From positions 434,001 through 498,000 of the forward strand of contig NZ_FOBW01000002.1 of the NCBI RefSeq assembly GCF_900109925.1: DNA of 64,000 bases, given 5' to 3'. Positions within the stretch are counted from its first letter, which is position 1. The number at the start of each line of letters is the position of its first letter. Shown here piece after piece: positions 9,326 to 17,107 of the stretch. A program made the translations under genes and the position numbers. The notes under the pieces were generated by a model. The model searched no databases. It was not told the origin of the DNA and worked only from the letters and a program-made list of their open reading frames with translations. The stretch comes from Mesobacillus persicus. Lineage in GTDB: Bacteria; Bacillota; Bacilli; Bacillales; Cytobacillaceae.

Positions 9326-10519
9326 CTAAACTTCTGTTCCCAACGGTGAGATTCCAGCTTGTTTTTTTAACTGCCGATCGTAAAGAGCGGTTGTAAAAAT
9401 TGCCACAATGAATAAAGCAATTAAGACTGTAAACAGAGCTGGCATCCCAAAGGTGTCAACTAAAATCCCGCCAAGTAGGGGTCCAATCATTCTCCCCCCG
9501 GTTGCTGTACTGTTGACAATTCCTTGATAAAATCCTTCTCTCCCTTTTGGTGCAAGGGAATCAGCCAACGTAGGGATTGCCGGCCAGACAAACATTTCAC
9601 CAATGGTAAGAATAATCATCGCTGTTAGAAACGCGGAAAATTCCTGTGCCCCTGATAACACGATAAACGAGCCAATAAAGATAACCAAACCAATTTGAAT
9701 TTGTAGTTTAAGATTCTTTTCAAATCTTTTTACGACTCTATTTAAAATCGGCTGCCCCAACACAATTAACGCTCCATTGACCGTCCATAAGAAACTATAC
9801 TGAGTTAACGGAATACCTAGTTGAACCGTATAAGCAGAAATCGTCGAAGCCCATTGGGAGTATCCAACCCAACAAAGCATAAACCCTATACATAATGTGA
9901 GGAGGGCAATCAATTTACTTCTATTTTTGATTGGGCCCTGTTCTTGAAGAACCGATGACTGCGAACGTGAAACAGACTGAATCCCACGATACCCAAAAAT
10001 AGCAATTAGTAGAAATACAGTATAGAGAAGGGCATTCGCTAGAAAGATGTGTAGGAAGGAGTAAGAAGCTACTAGTCCACCAAGTGCTGAACCAATCGCG
10101 ACCCCTAAATTCTGGGCCACATAAATGGCATTAAACGCTTTTCTCCCGCCTTCTTTCCAAACATTACCCGCCATTGCAAAAACTGAAGGAAAGACGATGC
10201 CAGAACCAAACCCAACAATCACTAACAGAATGATATATTGTGGCCAACCATTCCAAATCGTCAAACCAAATAAGGCTGTAATTGTAATACCAATTCCAAT
10301 TAAAATAGATTTGTAGCCGCCTAACCTATCAAATAAGTGGCCACCTATTAAATTACCTACTACTGTTGCTGCTGAATTTAACATCAGGACAAATCCTGCA
10401 ACTGTCAATGATTTCCCAAGATGTTCATGGATATAAATTGTATTTAAAGGCCATAAAAAAGAGGCACCTGTTGCATTTACTGCCATGCCAATTACTAGCA
10501 GCCATAAGGCTCTAGGCAT
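9326..10519 (-). CDS. MFS transporter, about 12 membrane segments
   Basis: Major-facilitator membrane protein of 397 aa with hydrophobic helices throughout. The A-type loop motif between helices 2 and 3 is GGHLFDRLGGYKSIL, and an equivalent GGILVDTFG-type sequence occurs in the second half. It resembles YttB/multidrug-type MFS efflux proteins of Bacillus, but the substrate cannot be read from sequence. It is a single gene, convergent with lutABC and upstream of the nrf terminator region. Its start, ATG at 10519, follows a GGGAG-like site. A role in lactate or nitrite transport is not supported. Confidence 0.88.
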   Translation of the reverse strand: MPRALWLLVIGMAVNATGASFLWPLNTIYIHEHLGKSLTVAGFVLMLNSAATVVGNLIGGHLFDRLGGYKSILIGIGITITALFGLTIWNGWPQYIILLVIVGFGSGIVFPSVFAMAGNVWKEGGRKAFNAIYVAQNLGVAIGSALGGLVASYSFLHIFLANALLYTVFLLIAIFGYRGIQSVSRSQSSVLQEQGPIKNRSKLIALLTLCIGFMLCWVGYSQWASTISAYTVQLGIPLTQYSFLWTVNGALIVLGQPILNRVVKRFEKNLKLQIQIGLVIFIGSFIVLSGAQEFSAFLTAMIILTIGEMFVWPAIPTLADSLAPKGREGFYQGIVNSTATGGRMIGPLLGGILVDTFGMPALFTVLIALFIVAIFTTALYDRQLKKQAGISPLGTEV

Positions 10520-10719
10520 TTTTCATTACTCCCATCTAAATAAAGTTTCGATAACCAAAGTAATTTTAGATGGTTTGAGGGGAACTTGCAATATAAATAA
10601 CCACCATCTTTAATAATAAAAATTTTCGATTAAAAGAATTACTCTTACAATTGGTAACATACCATTCTAACAAGCTTGTTATTATACTTGACACCTTTGA
10701 AACTCCATTTTAAACTAAA

Positions 10720-10757
10720 GAAAACACCGTACAAATTACTATTTGCACAGTGTTTTC
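10720..10757 (-). terminator. terminator of the ccm-nrf operon
   Basis: GAAAACAC / GTGTTTTC inverted repeat with T tracts on both sides, 30 bp past nrfA. It can also act on the plus strand. Confidence 0.75.
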
Positions 10758-10786
10758 ATTTTTTAACTAGTTTATGTTTTTTCTAT

Positions 10787-12208
10787 TTATTTTGGCTGTT
10801 GTGCAGGGAAATAGTCGTTGATCGCCAAATCCTTCTTTTTGAAGTTGTCTGTTTCCTCGTACACAGCCTTTTTCACTTTTTCAATCTCTTCGTCTAATTC
10901 TTCAATACTTACACCTTTTTTCACTAACTCTTCAGTAGCAATTTTAATTGCTGCAAATGATTCTTCTGATGAAACTTTCAAAGAATCCATTGCCCCCTGT
11001 GGGTTGTGGAATCCTGCAGCACTTTCAGCAGCAACCATATCCCAGAACCATTGTCCTTTACGAACATGTTCTTGTGCTTCTTTAATCTTTGCTTCACTAA
11101 CACCAGATGTAATCATCTTGTTGATGTAATAATGAGAAGTAATCGAAATATCTTCTGCTTTGTGTAATGCTTCCATATGAGCATCCTGAATCTTAATAAC
11201 TCGCTCTTCTAGATCTTCCACATCTCTGTTGCTATGGCAAGTCATACAAGACTCTTCCATTGTTTTAAGTGGTGACGTCCATTGGTGAGAACTGATTTTC
11301 TTTTTACCATCAGCACGCTCATAAGGCATATGACAGTCAGAGCATGTCACGCCTGCTTCACCATGTGGGCCCTCAATATGTGTTTCAAAGTCTGGGTGCT
11401 GAGCTTTCACAATTGGTGTACCGGAAACATTGTGAATCCAGTCTTGATTGAATCCTTCTTCTTTAGCCGTTGTTTCGTAGTATTCATACATTTCTTCTGG
11501 CTTAAAACCGTTATCCCAAGGATAGGTGACTTCACCATTGTCTGCATCAAAGTAGTACTCGACGTGACACTGTCCACATACATAGTTACGCATATCATTT
11601 TTGGTTGGGTTGGACATATCAATTCCTTGAGCTTCCATTCCCTTAATGAAGCTTGGACGTGTTACGCGTAGATCCATTGTTTCTGGATCATGACAGTCAG
11701 AGCAACCGATTGGGGAATGGCCCATTGATTCGGCTTTTGGCCAAATTTCTTCATTGAAATTACCGCCCCAGTAATCGTCACCCATTTCCTCAATCATGTG
11801 GGGAACAGCTGTAGATTTACAAGTTAAGCAAGAACCGATTGACTTATCGGTAATACGAGCAATATCTCGAACATCCTCGTTTGCATAAATATGACCGCGG
11901 TCCTCATTATACTCGGTCGCAAAACCATATCCATTGAACAAGATTGGCAAATATGGTTCCTTATCATGATCATATTTACTTCGTTTTACTGAACCACTGT
12001 ATTTTGTATCTTCCATTTCTGCATTCTTCTGGTAGCTGTCATATTGAAGCGGGAATAAATCCTTAAATGCTTCGTTGCTGATTTCATCAGCGCTTAGACC
12101 GGTTTTTGCTTCAGTAGCGGCAGTCTCTTTATCTTCTGAACCGCATCCGGTTGTAATAAGCATGACAGCGACTAGGAGCAAAAATGCCCATTTAAAATTC
12201 CTAGCCAT
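10787..12208 (-). CDS. nrfA: cytochrome c nitrite reductase catalytic subunit (pentahaem)
   Basis: Reduces nitrite to ammonium with six electrons, on the outer face of the membrane. The 473-aa protein has a lipoprotein signal peptide (lipobox ITTGC, Cys22). The five haem sites are in the family order: CLTCK at 127-131 (the lysine-ligated catalytic haem), then CSDCH 169-173, CGQCH 211-215, CSDCH 289-293 and CMTCH 321-325. KAQHPDFETH near residue 268 holds the active-site histidine region, and Tyr after CGQCHVE fits the calcium/active-site tyrosine. It overlaps nrfH by 8 bp and is last in the long ccm-nrf cluster. The lipid anchor is the Gram-positive way of holding NrfA on NrfH. Confidence 0.98.
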   Translation of the reverse strand: MARNFKWAFLLLVAVMLITTGCGSEDKETAATEAKTGLSADEISNEAFKDLFPLQYDSYQKNAEMEDTKYSGSVKRSKYDHDKEPYLPILFNGYGFATEYNEDRGHIYANEDVRDIARITDKSIGSCLTCKSTAVPHMIEEMGDDYWGGNFNEEIWPKAESMGHSPIGCSDCHDPETMDLRVTRPSFIKGMEAQGIDMSNPTKNDMRNYVCGQCHVEYYFDADNGEVTYPWDNGFKPEEMYEYYETTAKEEGFNQDWIHNVSGTPIVKAQHPDFETHIEGPHGEAGVTCSDCHMPYERADGKKKISSHQWTSPLKTMEESCMTCHSNRDVEDLEERVIKIQDAHMEALHKAEDISITSHYYINKMITSGVSEAKIKEAQEHVRKGQWFWDMVAAESAAGFHNPQGAMDSLKVSSEESFAAIKIATEELVKKGVSIEELDEEIEKVKKAVYEETDNFKKKDLAINDYFPAQQPK

Positions 12209-12746
12209 TATTCATCGTACCTCCCTTATTTTCTAAAAGCTCTCCTGGTTTTGCTGGTTTAAAGTAATCTTCTGTTTTGAAATCATCCCCATGCGGAACT
12301 GCCTGGTGGCAGCTTGAGCAACTGTCTTTCGCATCATGTGACACATTATTTACTGTACTCTGATGGCAATCAATACAGTTGTCATTGATGATTTCATAGG
12401 AACTCTCTTTCGCATGTAATACATGTGGTATTTTAGATTCGCCAAGTGTATTGTAATATACATGACTTACACCGGCTTTTGCTTTGTTAACATATTTATT
12501 CACCACAGTATCATGCGGTAGATGACAGTCACTACAAGCTAATTCAGCATGTGTAGAACTAGCAAATGAGTCATGGACGTTGTTCATGATATGACAACTA
12601 CCGCAGAACTCTGGTGAATCTGTGTATGCAAGCCCTTTGACAGTAACCACCGACAAGATAATTCCAGTAAAAACTCCAATGAATAGCAGCATTCTTTTAT
12701 CCATCGCTAAAAACTTTTTGATTGATCTTTTAAACATCCCTTTCAC
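12201..12746 (-). CDS. nrfH: cytochrome c nitrite reductase membrane subunit (NapC/NirT family)
   Basis: Menaquinol dehydrogenase that anchors and feeds NrfA. It has 181 aa: one N-terminal membrane helix (about residues 19-37) and four haem motifs, CGSCH 48-52, CSDCH 71-75, CIDCH 124-128 and CSSCH 143-147. This is the NrfH layout. The start ATG at 12746 follows a GGGGAGGTG site. It overlaps nrfA by 8 bp. The menaquinone genes further along the window would make its electron donor. Confidence 0.97.
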   Translation of the reverse strand: MKGMFKRSIKKFLAMDKRMLLFIGVFTGIILSVVTVKGLAYTDSPEFCGSCHIMNNVHDSFASSTHAELACSDCHLPHDTVVNKYVNKAKAGVSHVYYNTLGESKIPHVLHAKESSYEIINDNCIDCHQSTVNNVSHDAKDSCSSCHQAVPHGDDFKTEDYFKPAKPGELLENKGGTMNNG

Positions 12747-12800
12747 CTCCCCTGGTAAAAAATAAATCTATTTAAAACACTAAAGGTGTTTTAACCATGG

Positions 12801-13307
12801 TTAAGATGAAGCTTTTTCCTCAATTAATTCAATCAGACGGTCTTTGGTCGTCGGGCCTGTAAACCTCTCGACTACAATTCCATCCTTATTGATGATAATC
12901 GTGTCAGGCTGACCTACGACGCTATACTCATTCGATGTTTCTTCTTTTGTATCTAAAAGATAGAGAAGTTTAGAATTACTTTCGCTAATGTATTTCTCCA
13001 TCCTTTTCTTCGATTCACCTTTGGCAATGATGATTAGTTTTGCATCTTCGTACTCTTTTCCAAAGGCTTCAAGCTCAGGTGCTTCGTCGATACACGGCTG
13101 ACACCATGTGGCGAAAAAGTTCAATACAACGGTTTGGCCCTTAAAATCTGACAATTTATATGTTTCGCCGTGGATATCCTTTAGTTCAAAATCAATTGCC
13201 ACGTCCCCAGGGTTAGCGGAAACTTTTTCACTAAGGCCATTCATGAGAAAGCCGATAACCCCGATAGCAGCAATAATGACGAAAATCGGTACAAGCTTCT
13301 TCCCCAT
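12801..13307 (-). CDS. ResA/CcmG-type membrane-anchored thiol-disulfide oxidoreductase
   Basis: Thioredoxin-fold protein held by one N-terminal membrane helix. The active site WCQPC (about residues 68-72) lies in the family context NFFATWCQPCIDEAPEL. It likely keeps the CXXCH cysteines of apocytochromes reduced before haem attachment. I take ATG at 13307 (168 aa) with AGGTGA six bases before it; GTG at 13316 is the longer choice. It lies 54 bp before nrfH and just after ccmD, so it takes the CcmG place in the ccm cluster. By sequence it could equally be called ResA, which serves System II. Confidence 0.9.
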   Translation of the reverse strand: MGKKLVPIFVIIAAIGVIGFLMNGLSEKVSANPGDVAIDFELKDIHGETYKLSDFKGQTVVLNFFATWCQPCIDEAPELEAFGKEYEDAKLIIIAKGESKKRMEKYISESNSKLLYLLDTKEETSNEYSVVGQPDTIIINKDGIVVERFTGPTTKDRLIELIEEKASS

Positions 13308-13323
13308 CCTCTTCACCTGCTTT

Positions 13324-13455
13324 TTAAATTTCTGAATTCCATTCCTCTAACTGCTTGATTTCCTTTTCAATCTGCTTTTGACGTTTGCCAAGAATCACCA
13401 TGTATACCGCAAGTAAAGTAAAAATAGCTGAATAGCCCATTAATAGATATGTCAT
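13324..13455 (-). CDS. ccmD: CcmD-like small membrane protein (43 aa)
   Basis: Short gene, easily missed: ATG at 13455 with a perfect GGAGG eight bases upstream, ending TAA at 13324. The product begins MTYLLMGYSAIFTLLAVYMV, a single membrane helix, followed by a charged tail GKRQKQIEKEIKQLEEW. This layout (one helix, then a basic and acidic cytoplasmic helix) and its place next to ccmC match CcmD, which helps release haem-loaded CcmE from CcmABC. The tail lacks long similarity, so the assignment rests on topology, size and position. Confidence 0.82.
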   Translation of the reverse strand: MTYLLMGYSAIFTLLAVYMVILGKRQKQIEKEIKQLEEWNSEI

Positions 13456-13498
13456 TTGTAGTTCCTCCTAAGTTTTCGTCATTGTTTTTGTCTAGCTC

Positions 13499-13748
13499 CG
13501 CTTTTCTTTGTCCAGCTCTGCCTCCTATCTCCTCGGGGCATAAGCCACTCCCAGGATGAAGGCAAAGGACGCCTTCTTCCTGGGCGCGTCTTAGGCCTGG
13601 GGAGATGGACAGTCGGCTCCGCTTTTCTTGTCCAGCTGCGCCTCCTATCTCCCCGGGGCATAAGCCACTCCCAGGGTGAAGGCAAAAGACGCCTTCTTCC
13701 TGGGCGCGTCTTAGGCCTGGGGAGATGAACAGTCGGCTCCGCTTTTCT
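13499..13748. repeat. two tandem 120-bp hairpin-forming repeats inside the ccm operon
   Basis: Two nearly identical 120-bp copies (about 13499-13618 and 13619-13738), with the first ten bases of a third, lie between ccmD and ccmC. Each carries nested inverted repeats: CTATCTCC with GGAGATG, and CCCAGG with CCTGGG. I know similar GTCCAGCT...CGGGGCATAAGCC repeats from intergenic regions of many Bacillaceae. An open frame across them (13479-13685) is an artefact of the repeat. Confidence 0.9.
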
Positions 13749-13750
13749 AC

Positions 13751-14470
13751 TTAACTAGCAATTTTATTGATTACGTTATTTTTTGCCTTTTTAATCACTT
13801 CACGCATTTTTTCAATTTGTGCTCCTTTGCGCAATAAAAATACGTAAAGGATGGTGATTGTAAAGAGGCTGAAGAACATGGTGGCTAGCATTTCCGGTTC
13901 CATTCCACCACCTGTTTGGTCTTTCCCTTCTCCAAAGACAACTGGATGAAGCTTTGTATTCCACCAACGGGTAGCCATGAAAACGATTGGTACATTTATC
14001 ACGCCGATAATTCCAAACACAGAAGATAATTTTGCAATTTTCTCCCATGACCCATCCATTTTTCGAACAAAGAGATAAGCCACGTAAATGAACCAAAGGA
14101 TTAATGTGGTGATTAATCTAGGCTCCCATGTCCACCATGTATTCCAACTCGCTCTTCCCCAAACCATCCCAGTCGTGAGAGCTAGTGTCGTAAATAAAAC
14201 ACCAATCTCTGCTGATATACCCGCATAAATAAAACGTTCCATTTTAGGCTTGATCAAGGTCAGCACGCTAAAAACACCTACAACGAAGAATGCTAAGAAT
14301 GCAACCCACGCTGTGCCAACATGAAAGTAAAAGATTTTTTGAACCTCACCCATCATTCTCTCAACAGGTGACCAGATAAAAATGAGATATAAATTAATGA
14401 ACATTGCTGGAACCAGGATATAAAACAGGATCCGGTCTATTGGCCCAGAATTTTTAATTTTAATCATCAT
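13751..14470 (-). CDS. ccmC: haem exporter permease CcmC
   Basis: Multi-pass membrane protein of 239 aa, six predicted helices, of the haem-handling (WWD) superfamily. The tryptophan-rich loop reads SWNTWWTWEPRLIT. CcmC binds haem on the outer face and, with CcmE, makes the haem-CcmE adduct. The start ATG at 14470 overlaps the ccmB stop by four bases. The 120-bp repeats lie directly after its stop, before ccmD. Confidence 0.95.
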   Translation of the reverse strand: MMIKIKNSGPIDRILFYILVPAMFINLYLIFIWSPVERMMGEVQKIFYFHVGTAWVAFLAFFVVGVFSVLTLIKPKMERFIYAGISAEIGVLFTTLALTTGMVWGRASWNTWWTWEPRLITTLILWFIYVAYLFVRKMDGSWEKIAKLSSVFGIIGVINVPIVFMATRWWNTKLHPVVFGEGKDQTGGGMEPEMLATMFFSLFTITILYVFLLRKGAQIEKMREVIKKAKNNVINKIAS

Positions 14471-15150
14471 GACCCCTCCATAATAAACTCAAATAATAGT
14501 AGACAAGCTGCAAAAAACAGTAGATCATAAGCGGACATCAGTTGAAGCCAAGCAATTGCATTTTCTATGTTTTCGTTTTCAAGTGCAATTCTAGTTGCCT
14601 GAACTGCCGCAATCATAAGCGGACTTAGTAACGGGAGCAACAAAACTGGAAGCAGCATTTCACTATTCTTTGCATTTGCCGAAAGAGCAGATAGAAACGT
14701 TCCCACGATGATGAACCCAAGCGTTCCAGCTAGTATAATAAGTACGAACCATAACAACGATCCGGTAAACCTGTAATTAAACAACACGAACAAAACTGGA
14801 ATACTGATTAGCTGAACGATGGTCACAATCGTAAAGTTGGCTAATACCTTCCCAAGGTAGATGCTAGCTGCGTCAATCGGTCCAGATCTTAAGCCAGTTA
14901 AGCAATCATTTTCCTGTTCTGATGTAAATGATCGATTTAAGCCGAGTATCCCTGCGAATACCGTTATTACCCATACTAGCCCTGGGATAACCGCCTTTAC
15001 TGCATTATTGGTTGGATCGAATGCAAAGCTGAAGACAAGAATCACAAGGGCTGCGAAAATCGCCATCATGCTGATTGTTTGTTTCGTCTTGAACTCACTT
15101 CTTAAATCTTTCCCGGCAATGGTAAGTGCATCTGATAAAACCGTCATCAT
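14467..15150 (-). CDS. ccmB: haem exporter permease CcmB
   Basis: Six-helix membrane subunit (227 aa) of the CcmAB ABC transporter. The family stretch AGILGLNRSFTSEQENDCLTG and the following helices match CcmB. CcmAB uses ATP to free haem-loaded CcmE from CcmC. It overlaps ccmA and ccmC by four bases each, as expected for a tightly coupled complex. Confidence 0.95.
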   Translation of the reverse strand: MMTVLSDALTIAGKDLRSEFKTKQTISMMAIFAALVILVFSFAFDPTNNAVKAVIPGLVWVITVFAGILGLNRSFTSEQENDCLTGLRSGPIDAASIYLGKVLANFTIVTIVQLISIPVLFVLFNYRFTGSLLWFVLIILAGTLGFIIVGTFLSALSANAKNSEMLLPVLLLPLLSPLMIAAVQATRIALENENIENAIAWLQLMSAYDLLFFAACLLLFEFIMEGS

Positions 15151-15869
15151 GCGCCCATCACCACTTTCTCATACCAGTCCTTCATTTCAGCTAGGCCCAT
15201 TTCTCCGTTAAGTTGGACTGTATCGACAATCTTCCCTTTTTTTAGAATCGCCACTCGGTCCGCTAGGGTATGAACCTGTTCAAAATCATGGGAAATAATG
15301 AGAATAGAAGTTCCAGTTTTCTGCTTTTCTTTTATGATTCGGTTTAAAAGTGCTACCGCTTCTTGGTCAAGACCTGTATGTGGTTCATCTAGCATAAGGA
15401 TTTTAGGTTCGGCCAGTAGCACCCGAGCAATCGCTAGCCTCTGCATCATCCCTCTAGAAAAAGAACGAATAGGAACATCTCGAAACAGATATAAACCTAC
15501 TTCTTTTAAGAGCTCTGTTGATTTGCGGTCAATATCCTTTACTTTGTAAAGCTTCCCATAAAACCTTAAGTTTTCCAGTGGAGTCAAGTTGTTGTAAAGA
15601 AATGATTCATGGCCGAGAAAACCTATTTTTTGCTTGATGGCTGCTGATTTTTTTTTAACGACCTCTCCATCAAGAATGATCTCTCCACCAGTAGGCTGTA
15701 GTAATCCCACAGTACATTTGAAAAATGTACTTTTCCCTGCACCATTTGGCCCAACAACTGCGAGGGTTTCTCCCTCTTTTAAAGAAAGCGTTATATTCCG
15801 AAGAATCAACTTATCGCCAAGCATTTTAGTAATCTTTTTTAGTTCGAGCATGGTCTCCAACTCTTTCAT
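15147..15869 (-). CDS. ccmA: haem exporter ATP-binding protein CcmA
   Basis: ABC ATPase, 240 aa. Walker A is GPNGAGKST (about residues 40-48), the signature is SFSRGMMQR and Walker B is ILMLDEP; the switch region is IISHDFEQV. The linked ccmB and ccmC fix its role as the ATPase of haem delivery to CcmE. The start may be ATG at 15869 or the internal ATG at 15851 (MLELKKIT). Its ends overlap the genes on both sides by four bases. Confidence 0.94.
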   Translation of the reverse strand: MKELETMLELKKITKMLGDKLILRNITLSLKEGETLAVVGPNGAGKSTFFKCTVGLLQPTGGEIILDGEVVKKKSAAIKQKIGFLGHESFLYNNLTPLENLRFYGKLYKVKDIDRKSTELLKEVGLYLFRDVPIRSFSRGMMQRLAIARVLLAEPKILMLDEPHTGLDQEAVALLNRIIKEKQKTGTSILIISHDFEQVHTLADRVAILKKGKIVDTVQLNGEMGLAEMKDWYEKVVMGA

Positions 15870-16213
15870 AAGGTAAATTGGTGTAACTCTTCCTTTGTTT
15901 GTTCGAGATGTTTTTGAAATACTTTTAACTTCTCTTCATATTGCTCCTCAGGTATGTTATTCTGCGCACGACGTAGTTCGAGTTCGGCCATTTGTTTTTC
16001 AATCACATTCTTTTTCGTCAACAAATGTTTAAAACGGTCTTCCTCTACATCTGGCTGAGGTACGACAACTTGTTTTCTCTTAAAATAGATGACTCCTAAT
16101 AGAATGATAGCTAGGAAAAACAAGGTATAATGCGGATTAAGTTCCCGTACTCCTGGTGTTCCGTACCAGAAACTGATTAACCATTCTGGATGGTATGCGG
16201 GAAGGCCACCCAT
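15866..16213 (-). CDS. small membrane protein with CcmI-like helical tail
   Basis: A 115-aa protein: about 25 residues, then one membrane helix (about 27-44, YTLFFLAIILLGVIYFKRK), then a long charged helix to the end. The tail VIEKQMAELELRRAQNNIPEEQYEEKL looks like the helical hairpin of CcmI (E-L-x-x-x...I-x-E-x-x-Y). It lies between a second CcmI-like gene and ccmA, overlapping both. It may form a split CcmI with its neighbour, acting as an apocytochrome chaperone; this is inference from layout. Confidence 0.7.
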   Translation of the reverse strand: MGGLPAYHPEWLISFWYGTPGVRELNPHYTLFFLAIILLGVIYFKRKQVVVPQPDVEEDRFKHLLTKKNVIEKQMAELELRRAQNNIPEEQYEEKLKVFQKHLEQTKEELHQFTL

Positions 16214-16578
16214 TATATTCTTCCTTTCTGCTTTCTCAGCTTTTGAAGTTCACGAAGTAGCTCGAGCTCAGCTTCCTCTGTGTGCGAAGCAGGATTTACT
16301 TTGCCTTTTGGTTTGCTCTCATGCTTCATTAATTCGGCTGCAAGCAATTGATACTGTTCTTTTAATTGAAGAAAGTCTTTTTCTTTTATCTTTTTCATTA
16401 AATAATCCATTTCAAGTTCATTTACAGCTCCATATACCGAATCAAGGGTAAGCGTTCCATCCCATTGTTCAAATCCGGAATCTGTTCCCCTATTTGTTGA
16501 AAAGAATGGGGCAACGATAAAATAAAAACATGTGAGAATAATCGCAGAACCTGCTAGTAAATAAACAATTTCCATCAT
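16213..16578 (-). CDS. CcmI-like cytochrome c biogenesis protein
   Basis: A 121-aa protein with an N-terminal membrane helix (about 3-27), then a soluble helical region containing AVNELEMDYLMKKIKEKDF, which matches the start of the CcmI chaperone domain. The TPR part of full-length CcmI is missing. It sits between ccmH and the second CcmI-like gene, in the ccm operon. The likely job is to hand apocytochrome to the CcmF/CcmH haem-ligation step. Confidence 0.72.
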   Translation of the reverse strand: MMEIVYLLAGSAIILTCFYFIVAPFFSTNRGTDSGFEQWDGTLTLDSVYGAVNELEMDYLMKKIKEKDFLQLKEQYQLLAAELMKHESKPKGKVNPASHTEEAELELLRELQKLRKQKGRI

Positions 16579-16627
16579 CCCAACAACTCCTTTTAACCTT
16601 CATGCTGAAGGAGATTTAAGCCATTCC

Positions 16628-17101
16628 TTAAAAATGCTTCCTTCGTTCTTCCTCAAACATCTGCTCAGCAATCTCTTTTTCAGCTTCCGATTCCCATTTG
16701 ACTTGAGGAGAATTTTGATTATTTGTTCCCTTGCCTTTAACTTTTTTCAACCAAGCAGCCACGATTGCAATCCCACCGGCTAAACCTGCAAACGGCATTC
16801 CCCAAGCAATCCAACCACTTTTATCGGTAGCTGGAGTTCTCAAGGCAGCCTGACCATATTCATCAATATACGATTGAAGTACTTCTTTTTCTGACATGCC
16901 ACTGTTAAGCATTTCTAAGACTTCTTCGTAATACAATTGTTTCACGCTACAGCTTGATAGTTCATCTTCAGCATGCCCCTGCATATCTAGCTGTTTAATG
17001 ACATTTTGAAACTCCTCTGAGTTCTCTGTGAACGCAGCCGACGATGCATTCGGAAGCACGAATAAGAGGATCAGAGCTGCTAGTACTATCCTTTTGCTCA
17101 T
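16628..17101 (-). CDS. ccmH: CcmH-family protein without the CXXC pair
   Basis: A 157-aa secreted/membrane protein: signal peptide (1-22), a helical domain with the CcmH signature EVLEMLNSGMSEKEVLQSYI and YGQAALRTP (about 60-90), then a membrane helix (about 97-117) and a charged tail. In normal CcmH an LRCxxC disulfide reductase site precedes this region. Here the aligned segment is ELSSCSVKQLYYEE, with one cysteine (C51) and no second. It therefore cannot work as a CXXC reductase unless it pairs with another protein. It lies directly after ccmF. Confidence 0.85.
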   Translation of the reverse strand: MSKRIVLAALILLFVLPNASSAAFTENSEEFQNVIKQLDMQGHAEDELSSCSVKQLYYEEVLEMLNSGMSEKEVLQSYIDEYGQAALRTPATDKSGWIAWGMPFAGLAGGIAIVAAWLKKVKGKGTNNQNSPQVKWESEAEKEIAEQMFEEERRKHF

Positions 17102-17107
17102 GTATTA

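Noticed and set aside
9326-10519. MFS gene as a nitrite or lactate transporter
   Set aside because: Sequence resembles drug-efflux-type MFS proteins; position between lut and nrf is not enough evidence.
13479-13685. 68-codon frame between ccmC and ccmD
   Set aside because: Lies in the 120-bp repeats; the protein repeats itself exactly as the DNA does.
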